From Streptomyces inusitatus (GTDB taxonomy: Bacteria > Actinomycetota > Actinomycetes > Streptomycetales > Streptomycetaceae), in the NCBI RefSeq assembly GCF_014651115.1, contig NZ_BMWG01000033.1, positions 1 to 62,073 of the forward strand: 62,073 bases of DNA, read 5' to 3'. Numbering within the stretch: the stretch's first letter is position 1; every line of letters starts with the position of its first letter. Positions 34,537 to 41,218 of the stretch are shown here, in pieces. The notes below the pieces were generated by a model, which searched no databases, was not told the DNA's origin, and saw only the letters and a list, made by a program, of their open reading frames with translations. The position numbers and the translations under genes are program-made.

Positions 34537-35740
34537 CCACGGGAAGACGGCGCGGCCCGCGCAGCACCGGGCTGCGCCGGTACGGCGGCGGATCCTCGGC
34601 GAGCCGGAAGCCCTCCAGCCGGGGGAGCAGGGCGTTCAGCGCGATCTGGGTCTCGATCCTGGCCAGCGGCGCGCCGAAGCAGGAGTGCGCCCCGCCGCCG
34701 AAGCCCAGATGCTGATTGTGCTCACGCATCGGGTCGAAGCGGTCGGGATCGGGGAAGCGCAGCGGATCCCGGTTCGCCGAGGCGAGCACCAGAACCAGCG
34801 GAGCGCCCCGGGGCACGGTGACGCCCGCGACCTCGATGTCGGTCAGCGGGGTCCGCTGCGGCAGGAACTGCACGGGCGGCTCGTAGCGCAGCAGCTCCTC
34901 GACCGCCTGCGGCACCAGCTCAGGGGCCTCGCGCAGCCGGACGAGGAGATCCGGGTGGCGCAGCAGGGTGAGCGCCCCATTGGCGATCAGATTGACGGTC
35001 GTCTCATGTCCCGCGATCAGCAGCAGCACCGCCGTGCTCATCAGCTCGGGCCCGGTGAGCGTTCCCTCGGGACCGTCGTCGTTGACGAGCGCGGAGAGCA
35101 TGTCCCCGGAAGGCCCGCCCCGGCGGCCCTCGGCGAGCGAGCCCAGATACCCGGCCATCTCCCGCTGGGCCGCCAGCGCCGCCTCCTGAAGCGGCTCCGG
35201 GTCCTGCTCGGGAGCGAAGTCGAGCGCGGCGATGATCGCGGTGGTCCAGGCACGCACCCGCGGCACATCCCCGGCGGGCACGCCCAGCAGCCGGCAGATC
35301 ACGGTGACGGGCAGCGGATACGCGAAGTCGTCGACGATGTCGATCCGGTCCCGCCCGTGCAGCGCCCCGGCCAGCTCGTCGGCGATCGCCGTGATGCCCG
35401 TGTGCAGGGCGTCGACCGTGCCGGGGGAGTGGGGCGGACCGAAGGAGCGCATGGTGAGCCGGCGGAGCCGGTCGTGCTCCGGGTCGTCCAGGCCGATGAA
35501 CGACGGCGGCAGATCGTCCCTCACCGGCAGTGGCCGCTGGTCGGGTTCGGTGCGGTTGCGGCGGTCGGAGCTGAGCCGGGGATCGTGGAGCAGGGCGGCG
35601 ACCTCGTCGTACGTCCCCACCAGATAGCTGCCGTCCTCCTGCCGCACCACACCGTTGGCCCGGAGTTCGGCGTAGAGCGGGTAGGGATCGGCCCGGTGGG
35701 CGTAGTCGGTGATCCGCCGGAACAGGGTCTGGGGGGACAT
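34526..35740 (-). CDS. Cytochrome P450 (canonical), distal gene of Fd-FdR-P450 operon
   Basis: 404 residues. All signature motifs are standard: I-helix AGHETT, K-helix EELLR, and heme loop FGGGAHSCFGAPLAR. It is the third gene of a minus-strand operon after a ferredoxin and a ferredoxin reductase (54 bp behind the latter). It converges on ftdF with a 22-bp gap. It could be an extra tailoring oxidase of the PTM, or an unrelated oxidase that happens to border the cluster. It is not closely similar to FtdF. Confidence 0.9.
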   Translation of the reverse strand: MSPQTLFRRITDYAHRADPYPLYAELRANGVVRQEDGSYLVGTYDEVAALLHDPRLSSDRRNRTEPDQRPLPVRDDLPPSFIGLDDPEHDRLRRLTMRSFGPPHSPGTVDALHTGITAIADELAGALHGRDRIDIVDDFAYPLPVTVICRLLGVPAGDVPRVRAWTTAIIAALDFAPEQDPEPLQEAALAAQREMAGYLGSLAEGRRGGPSGDMLSALVNDDGPEGTLTGPELMSTAVLLLIAGHETTVNLIANGALTLLRHPDLLVRLREAPELVPQAVEELLRYEPPVQFLPQRTPLTDIEVAGVTVPRGAPLVLVLASANRDPLRFPDPDRFDPMREHNQHLGFGGGAHSCFGAPLARIETQIALNALLPRLEGFRLAEDPPPYRRSPVLRGPRRLPVVRG

Positions 35741-35794
35741 GGACGGGTCTCCTCGTGGATGACGCGGGGCGGGCGCGGAGGGCGGGTGCGGGGC

Positions 35795-37159
35795 TCAGTC
35801 CTGCCGCAGCAGGGTCAGACCGCGGTCCGGGAGATGACCGGTGAGGGCGACGGTCGGCCCGTGCGAGAGCAGCCGGGGGTCCGGCACGTCGGAGGGGACG
35901 GACGGCCGCGGACCCCGGCCGTCCGCCGCGCCGGGGCCGGGCGGGAAGGGCGCGCCCGACTCGATGAGACGGAGATAGTGCTCCAGCGACTTGGCGCGGT
36001 TGACGCTCACGGCGGCCGTGATCCGCCCCCGGTAGCCGTAGACGGCGACCAGCCGGCCCTCCTCGGGCGAGCCCTGGGCGATGACGATCCGGTCGGAGAA
36101 GGTCGGCACCCCGACCGACTTGATGTTCAGCCCGAACTGCGCCGACCAGAAGGCGGGCACCGTCAGATGCGGCCTGCGCGCGGGCCCGGGGCTGACCATG
36201 TTGTGGGCCGCCACCCCGGCCTGGGCCACCGCGTTGCCCCAGTGCTCCAGCGAGAGCATCTGGTACTCGAAGAGCGGATGCGGGAACCGGGCCACGTCAC
36301 CCGCGACGAAGACGTCGTCGGTGACGATCCCGTACATGTCGAACGCCCGGCACCCCGCGTCGCAGGCGACGCCCCTGGGGCCCGCCGCCAGCCCCGACGC
36401 GGCCAGCCACTCCGTATTGCGGAGCGCGCCCAGACACACCACCGCCACCTCCGCCCCGATCCGGGTCCCGTCGGAGAACTCCGCGCCGGTGAGCCGGCCG
36501 CCCCGGCCCGTGAGGGCGGTGACCGTCACCCCGCAGCGCAGATCCACGCCGTGGGAGCGCTGCACCGTCCCGGCGAAGGCCCCGAGCACCCCGCCGAGCG
36601 CGCCGACCAGCGGCGCGGGTCCGCGTTCGGCGACGGTCACCGCCAGGCCGCGCTCCCGGCAGGCGGAGGCGATCTCCGAGCCGGTGAACCCGGCCCCGAT
36701 CACCAGCACCCGGCGCGGCCCGGCGTCCAGCCGCTCGACCAGGGCCGCAGCGTCGTCGCTCGTCCGCAGCGTCAGCACCCCGTCCAGAGCCGCCTGTCCG
36801 GGGACCGGCCAGGGGCGGGCCCTGGTCCCGGTGGCGATCAGCAGCCGGTCGTAGGGCACCCGGCCGCCGTCGGCCAGCAGCACCCGCTTCCCGATCGGAT
36901 CGACGCCCTCGGCGCGCACCCCGAGCCGCCACCGCGCGTCCACCTCACGGACGCGCGGCAGCGTGACCTCATGGGCCCGGGCCCGGCCCAGCAGCACCTG
37001 CTTCGACAGCGGCGGACGGTCGTACGGCGCGTGCGGCTCGTCCCCGATCAGCGTCAGCTCACCGGCGAATCCCTTCTCACGCAGCGCCTCGGCGGCCCGC
37101 AGCCCGGCCAGCGAGGCCCCGACCACGGCGATCCGGCCGCCGAGCGGGTCAGCCGCCAC
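35795..37159 (-). CDS. NAD(P)H ferredoxin reductase (FAD, rubredoxin/ferredoxin-reductase type)
   Basis: 454 residues from GTG at 37159, overlapping the ferredoxin stop by 11 bp. An upstream ATG at 37231 would lie fully inside the ferredoxin gene. FAD motif RIAVVGASLAGLRAAEALR at the N-terminus, YDRPPLSKQ, and NAD motif VLVIGAGFTGSEIASACR with VFVAGDVARFPHP are visible. It should reduce the neighbouring ferredoxin, which then feeds a P450. The C-terminal ~30 residues are unusual for the family and low in complexity. Confidence 0.9.
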   Translation of the reverse strand: MAADPLGGRIAVVGASLAGLRAAEALREKGFAGELTLIGDEPHAPYDRPPLSKQVLLGRARAHEVTLPRVREVDARWRLGVRAEGVDPIGKRVLLADGGRVPYDRLLIATGTRARPWPVPGQAALDGVLTLRTSDDAAALVERLDAGPRRVLVIGAGFTGSEIASACRERGLAVTVAERGPAPLVGALGGVLGAFAGTVQRSHGVDLRCGVTVTALTGRGGRLTGAEFSDGTRIGAEVAVVCLGALRNTEWLAASGLAAGPRGVACDAGCRAFDMYGIVTDDVFVAGDVARFPHPLFEYQMLSLEHWGNAVAQAGVAAHNMVSPGPARRPHLTVPAFWSAQFGLNIKSVGVPTFSDRIVIAQGSPEEGRLVAVYGYRGRITAAVSVNRAKSLEHYLRLIESGAPFPPGPGAADGRGPRPSVPSDVPDPRLLSHGPTVALTGHLPDRGLTLLRQD

Positions 37160-37367
37160 CGGGGCCCGCCCGCTCACCGGCCAGGACCGCCCCGACCGGG
37201 CAGGCCGCCACCGCCCGCGCCACCCGCTCAAGCTGCCCGTCCGGCACGGCGGGGTCGTACATCAGGGCCTCCTCGCCGTGCAGCTCGAACACCTCGGGAG
37301 CGAGGAACACGCACTGCGCGTACCCCTGACAGCGATTGAGATCGACCACGATCCGCACCAGACCCAC
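37149..37367 (-). CDS. Small [3Fe-4S] ferredoxin, P450 electron donor
   Basis: 72 residues. The cluster ligands follow the actinobacterial P450-ferredoxin pattern: C13-x5-C19 (CQGYAQC) and a distal AACPVGA. The pattern has a non-Cys residue where [4Fe-4S] proteins have the extra Cys, which points to a [3Fe-4S] cluster. It is the first gene of a three-gene minus-strand operon and is translationally coupled to its reductase. Confidence 0.9.
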   Translation of the reverse strand: MGLVRIVVDLNRCQGYAQCVFLAPEVFELHGEEALMYDPAVPDGQLERVARAVAACPVGAVLAGERAGPGGG

Positions 37368-37423
37368 TCCTGAACGCCGCCCGCCGTCTCCGTCCTACTC
37401 CCTGCCGACCGGCGGCGCGAGCG

Positions 37424-37787
37424 ATGCTGCTCCGGCGGGGGGACGGGGTCGGGAGCGGGCCCGGCGACTACCGCGTCCTCTCCGCCGTGCTGATCGACGA
37501 CGGCACGGCCCGCTTCGCCTCGCTCGGTACCGAGGACCCCGCCGCGGCCGTCCCGGCGAGCCCGGAGACCGCCTTCGAGACCGGCTCGGTGACCAAGGTC
37601 CTCACCGGGATGCCGCTGAGCCGTCTCATCGACCGGGACGGCCTCTCGCCCGCCCGGACCGGCTCCCCGACGATCCCGCTCCTTCGTCGGTCCGGAGCGC
37701 GAGAGCGGCCGCGCGGTGGCGGTGCTCTCCAACACCGACCACGACATCGACGTGCTCGGAGCCCGGCTGCTGCTCACCGACGACTGA
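37424..37787 (+). pseudogene. Remnant of a serine beta-lactamase-like hydrolase
   Basis: The first frame (37424 to about 37670) encodes the N-terminus of a class-C-like serine hydrolase up to the active-site motif FETGSVTKVLTGM (SxxK). It then jumps frame. From 37680 the other frame encodes a family-typical C-terminus (GRAVAVLSNTDHDIDVLGARLLL) ending TGA at 37785-37787. The ~250 residues that should lie between, including YxN and HxG, are missing. This is an internal deletion with a frame change, so no functional enzyme is made. Confidence 0.75.
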
Positions 37788-38621
37788 GCGGCACGCGGGA
37801 AGGCCGCCGCCCCGGGTCGGGGCGGGGGGCTTCCCCGGGGGGGGGGGGGCGCCCCCCTTTTTCTGCTGCGCCTCCGTGGCCCCCTTCTGCTGCTCGGGCC
37901 TTCCGGCGAGGCTCATGGCGTAGAAGTCGGCGACCGTGCCGCCCTTGCGCGCCGACACCAGGTGGGACGTGGCGCTCTGGCCGCCCAGGTCCATGGCGAT
38001 GGTGAACGCGACGGCCTCGTCGCCCCCGGTGAACGAGCCGGTCTCCACCTTGGTGATCTTGGTCTTGTCCGCGCCGACGATCAGGGTGAAGCCGCCCGCG
38101 CAGTCCGCGCCGGCCTTCTTCACGGCGGCGAGGGCGTCCTCGGCGGCCTTGCCCTCGTAGGAGCTGACCGTGGCGGCGGTGACCGTCGCGCCCATCGCGT
38201 TCAGACCGGCCTCGGCCTTCTCCTCCGCCGAGGCGTCGGCGGCCGGGGCCTTCGGCACGGCCACGATCTTGCGGATCGCGCTCGCGGCGGGCTCGCCGGA
38301 GCCGCGCGCCACCATGGCGGCGACGAGCGGCTCGCACTCGGCCTTGTCGCTGGAGGCGGACTTCGCGCCCGCCAGGTCGGCCTTGGTGGCCTTGCTGATC
38401 TTGTGGTTCGGTATGTCGCTCTCGGCCAGCGCGAGCTTCTCCAGCTCGGCCGCCGACAGGGCCTTCGCGTCCGGGGCGGCGGCGGGCGCGCTCGTCGACG
38501 CCTTGGTCTTCGGCTCGTCCTTCGCCGAGGCGGAGTCGTCCTTGGAACAGGCGCCCAGGATCATGGTCAGCGACAGCGCGGAGGCGGCGACGGCGGTACG
38601 GCGGACGGCGGTGCGGTGCAT
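37626..38621 (-). CDS. Lipoprotein of unknown function; 3' end uncertain
   Basis: The open frame is 331 residues. A lipoprotein signal ends with the lipobox MILGAC, followed by a charged Ala/Lys/Ser linker and a ~180-residue extracellular domain with two conserved-looking cysteines (AECEPL, GADCAGG). After about residue 250 the frame enters a C12-type homopolymer block (37840-37862) and continues antisense through a hairpin and the neighbouring pseudogene. The last ~75 residues are therefore very probably artefact, and the true stop is likely near 37850-37870. I do not recognise the family. It may resemble sensor domains of PknH type. Confidence 0.6.
   Translation of the reverse strand: MHRTAVRRTAVAASALSLTMILGACSKDDSASAKDEPKTKASTSAPAAAPDAKALSAAELEKLALAESDIPNHKISKATKADLAGAKSASSDKAECEPLVAAMVARGSGEPAASAIRKIVAVPKAPAADASAEEKAEAGLNAMGATVTAATVSSYEGKAAEDALAAVKKAGADCAGGFTLIVGADKTKITKVETGSFTGGDEAVAFTIAMDLGGQSATSHLVSARKGGTVADFYAMSLAGRPEQQKGATEAQQKKGGAPPPPGKPPAPTRGGGLPACRSVVGEQQPGSEHVDVVVGVGEHRHRAAALALRTDEGAGSSGSRSGRARGRPGR
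37800..37862. other. GC hairpin plus homopolymer tract, probable terminator with sequence errors
   Basis: A stem of the form AAGGCCGCCGCCCC / GGGGCGGGGGGCTT (about 37800-37832) lies between the pseudogene and the lipoprotein and looks like a bidirectional terminator. It is followed by 12 consecutive G, then C6 and T5. The homopolymers break the expected 3' end of the lipoprotein gene, which suggests base-call error. Confidence 0.45.
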
Positions 38622-38855
38622 GGGGAGGCTTCTCTCTGGATGATCGGGGAACGACGCTCCGCCGCGGGGCCCGGTTCACCGGCCGATCACGCGGGGATCG
38701 TTCCGGCCGAATCTAGGGCCCCGCCCCGATGGAGAGATCATCACTTCGGTCGTTCACGCCGATCGTGACAGGGATGCGACTCCACCTCCATCCGATCGAG
38801 ACACCTCTGTGCACAACCATCCGGCAATTGTCGTTGTATCGGGTGTATCACCCGG

Positions 38856-38889
38856 TTCGGGCCCCGGCCCCGGAGGGCCGGAGCCCGAA
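38856..38889 (-). terminator. Terminator of the DoxX-like gene
   Basis: The nested arms TTCGGGC/GCCCGAA and CCGGCCC/GGGCCGG, with one mismatch between them, form a strong stem directly after the stop codon of the minus-strand DoxX-like gene. Confidence 0.6.
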
Positions 38890-38891
38890 GC

Positions 38892-39425
38892 TCACCTGCG
38901 CCGTTCGTCGGCGGCCACCGCGAGACAGGCGGCTATCAGGACGATGTTCTTGATCACGTACTGCCCCTCCAGGGTGGGGGTGGCCATCGGGCCGTTCCAC
39001 ATCTCCCCGGGCAGGATCAGCAGCGCGGAGAAGACCCCGGCCATGTGGACGAAGAAGGCCGCCAGCGCCAGGCGCAGCAGCACCCCGGTGAGCAGGCCGA
39101 CGCCGATCGCCGTCTCGAAGAGCGCCAGCAGGGGGCGGGTCGCCTCCGCCGGCACCAGGCCGAAGGAGAGGACGTCCATGGTCCTGGTGGCGACGTCCTG
39201 TGCCGGGCTGGCCTCGGGCACGAACTTCATCAGGCCGAACCAGATGAAGACGAGCCCCACGGACACCCTGAGCACGGTGGTGCTGTGCGGCCGGTAGCGG
39301 CTCAGCGCGTCGCTGAACAAGGGCCTGTACCGGAGAGCGTCGCCGCTCCGGCCCGGCGACCGGTGCCGCTCGTCTGTTCCCTCGCGGGAGGTGGTGCTGC
39401 CTCGTTTCCCCATATGACGCGTCAT
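38892..39425 (-). CDS. DoxX/YkgB-like integral membrane protein
   Basis: 177 residues from ATG at 39425, with AGGAAGG upstream. After a ~45-residue polar N-terminus there are four hydrophobic segments: LRVSVGLVFIWFGLMKFVPE, LLALFETAIGVGLLTGVLL, LALAAFFVHMAGVFSALLI and YVIKNIVLIAACLAVAA. The pattern fits the DoxX superfamily, probably its YkgB branch. Members are small membrane proteins linked to redox or stress functions in some actinobacteria. The specific role is unknown. Confidence 0.75.
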   Translation of the reverse strand: MTRHMGKRGSTTSREGTDERHRSPGRSGDALRYRPLFSDALSRYRPHSTTVLRVSVGLVFIWFGLMKFVPEASPAQDVATRTMDVLSFGLVPAEATRPLLALFETAIGVGLLTGVLLRLALAAFFVHMAGVFSALLILPGEMWNGPMATPTLEGQYVIKNIVLIAACLAVAADERRR

Positions 39426-40512
39426 GGTGCGTCCTTCCTGATGGTGTGGTTCCGGCTCGCGACGTCCACGGGTGCACCGGCCCGGGCGCGCCGTCCGCTT
39501 CCCGCGCGCGGCGGGGTGCGGACCTGAAGCGGCGGCCCGGCGGCTGCGACGCCTCCGTCCCGAGCTCTGAACAAGATGTGCGCCCCCGCCGGCCGCGACC
39601 GGGTCCGGCGGCGGTGCGCGCCAGGCGTCGGCCGAGGTGGTCTCGCGCCGTCTCCGGGCATGCCGGAGGGACGCGCCGCGGCGGCGCTGTTTCAGGTGGT
39701 CGTGAGGGCCGTCGTGGCCCGGGCGGGGTGGGCCCGCCGTGTCCTTTGGGCGTCCCGTGCCGTGGGGGGCCGGGGCGCCGGGGGCGTCAGCGGTGGCGTC
39801 CGGGTGTTCCGGGGCGGCCGGGTGTCCTCGTATCCACCGGGTGCGGGGGTACGGGGACGGCGGCCGGTCGCCCGTACGGCGGCTCGTCCGTGCTCATGGG
39901 TGGGGTCGGGGTCCGGTGGGCTCGTCCGTGTGGGGCGGCGGCCCGGGTCGCCGGCTGTGCGGCGGAGGGAAACGCTGTGTCATGCGGTCTGGCCGGGGGC
40001 GTGGGCGCTGCGGCGGTCCCGATGCGGCTGCCGGGTCTTTCCGGACAGCCGTCGCCCATGAATCGGGCGTGAAGCAGGCATGACATTTTTCGCCCTTTCG
40101 GACGGTGCAATGCCCTGGGGTGCGGCGCGGCCAACGCCGACAGGATCCCTGTCAACGTAACTCCTTGTGGGGGGAGATGATGAAACTGCGGCAAACGTTT
40201 GCATCGGGCGACACCGTATAAGTTCACGTCCGCCGCGTAAAGGTCTGGACCAATACTGTTCGGACGGTTCGCCCGGTGATGATCCGGCTGGCCAGGGGGT
40301 GCGGTGCCCCTCGGGTGCGTCCACCGCACATCACTGAGGGTGATGGCCGGACGGCGGGGTCCGGCCGTCTCCCGCGGAAGGTGTGCGTCCGCTCTCCGTC
40401 CCCTTCGCATGGCCGAGAAGCCCGGGAAATGCGCTCTCTCGCGGGTTGTATGTGGGCTGTATCCAGGCCGCGCCACGACGAAAAAGCGGGAGACATCGTG
40501 TCCCCGCTCATC
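39426..40512. other. Gene-poor stretch with regulatory-looking palindromes
   Basis: No convincing gene is found. Open frames here are Arg/Gly/Pro-rich shadows without motifs, and reading both strands gives no recognisable protein. The left part (39.5-40.0 kb) is very G-rich. The right part holds a perfect 12-bp palindrome GCAAACGTTTGC (40191-40202) and AGGTCTGGACCA (40241-40252), which resembles the DasR/chitinase-type box. These look like operators for a carbohydrate gene that is no longer present. Confidence 0.5.
40191..40252. promoter_or_regulatory. LacI-type palindrome and DasR-like box without an obvious target gene
   Basis: GCAAACGTTTGC (40191-40202) is a perfect palindrome with a central CG, as in LacI-family operators. 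AGGTCTGGACCA (40241-40252) matches the DasR consensus TGGTCTAGACCA at 10 of 12 positions. They are 38 bp apart. The nearest downstream + strand gene is cspA, 440 bp away. Confidence 0.4.
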
Positions 40513-40692
40513 TCGTGCTAGTGTTGTTGGAAGTTGCAGTTGTGGTTCCCAAACGCTTCAAGTGCCTCTGATGACCTTGAGTCGTCAGGCACTTTTTGTT
40601 TTCGGCGCAGTTTCCGGACGGGGCAATCATCGCGGCGACACCGGGGTTCACACAGTGTGGATCTCGGATCATGCCCCGAAGGAGTTTTTAAA
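40513..40692 (+). promoter_or_regulatory. Promoter and long 5' leader of cspA
   Basis: An extended -10-like TG-C-TAGTGT lies at 40516-40524. The ~160-nt leader that follows contains a strong hairpin with a U-rich tail (40560-40600) and ends in GAAGGAG eight bases before the ATG at 40693. Long structured leaders are typical of cold-shock genes. The -35 region is not obvious. Confidence 0.5.
40560..40600 (+). terminator. Intrinsic-terminator-like hairpin inside the cspA leader
   Basis: AAGTGCC (40560-40566) pairs with GGCACTT (40588-40594). TGATGAC (40569-40575) pairs with GTCGTCA (40581-40587) with one G-U pair. A 2-nt bulge separates the two helices, the loop is 5 nt, and TTTTTGTTTT follows. 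It is the most complete U-tract terminator in the window, yet it stands ~95 nt upstream of cspA. It could be an attenuator, or the 3' end of a short leader RNA. Confidence 0.65.
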
Positions 40693-40896
40693 ATGGCTAC
40701 TGGCACCGTGAAGTGGTTCAACGCGGAAAAGGGCTTCGGCTTCATCGAGCAGGAGGGTGGCGGCCCCGACGTCTTCGCCCACTACTCGAACATCGCCACC
40801 CAGGGCTTCCGTGAGCTCCAGGAGGGCCAGAAGGTGAACTTCGACGTCACGCAGGGCCAGAAGGGCCCGCAGGCCGAGAACATCGTTCCCGCCTGA
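40693..40896 (+). CDS. cspA: Cold shock protein (CspA family)
   Basis: 67 residues from ATG at 40693, with GAAGGAG upstream. A single OB-fold cold-shock domain has RNP1 KGFGFIEQ and RNP2-like VFAHYS, with the usual N-terminus TGTVKWFNAEKG. It binds single-stranded RNA or DNA and acts as an RNA chaperone. It is followed by a terminator and then by a DEAD-box helicase gene, a pairing seen in other streptomycetes and consistent with a shared role in melting RNA structure. Confidence 0.95.
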   Translation: MATGTVKWFNAEKGFGFIEQEGGGPDVFAHYSNIATQGFRELQEGQKVNFDVTQGQKGPQAENIVPA

Positions 40897-40914
40897 CGCT
40901 GACAAGCGCAATAC

Positions 40915-40949
40915 AGCTGGGGTCCGCACCGCAAGGTCGGGCCCCAGCT
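40915..40949 (+). terminator. Terminator of cspA
   Basis: AGCTGGGGTCCG (40915-40926) pairs with CGGGCCCCAGCT (40938-40949) with one T-G wobble, 18 bp after the cspA stop. The rest of the 322-bp gap up to the helicase holds an AT-rich promoter-like stretch (41093-41130) and the leader hairpin described next. Confidence 0.7.
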
Positions 40950-41181
40950 CGTTGCCGTTTACGGGGTGTCCCCCCGTCGGCGGCGACAGTCCGGGCGCAC
41001 CTCCCCGGGCCTCGGCTCCATGGACCCGAGCGGTCCATGGCTCCGGCTGGCCGCGGCTGTGCCCGTGCCCGCGGTGGACCCCGCCCGGGCGTAATTTTTT
41101 GCCGACCGGATACGTTCGGTTTCCTTCATGTTCTTATTATCGGCTCGTGCTTGCAATTCATTCGGCTCTTTCTGCCGAGAA

Positions 41182-41208
41182 TTCCTCGATGCGTGCCCTG
41201 TCGAGGAA
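41182..41208 (+). promoter_or_regulatory. Shine-Dalgarno-sequestering hairpin before the DEAD-box helicase
   Basis: The perfect 8-bp arms TTCCTCGA (41182-41189) and TCGAGGAA (41201-41208) flank an 11-nt loop. The 3' arm contains most of GAGGAAAGG (41203-41211), the only good ribosome site for the TTG start at 41219. Opening this stem would be needed for efficient initiation. Confidence 0.55.
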
Positions 41209-41218
41209 AGGTTCCCCT

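Noticed and set aside
39446..40072. Plus-strand 208-codon open frame
   Set aside because: Gly/Arg/Pro/Ala-dominated with no domain or membrane pattern.
39787..40476. Minus-strand 229-codon open frame in the gene-poor stretch
   Set aside because: No recognisable motif, low-complexity C-terminal half, and no clear ribosome site for the first start. A TTG with AAGGAG at about 40158 is possible but gives only a Pro/His/Arg-rich peptide. Not supported as a gene.
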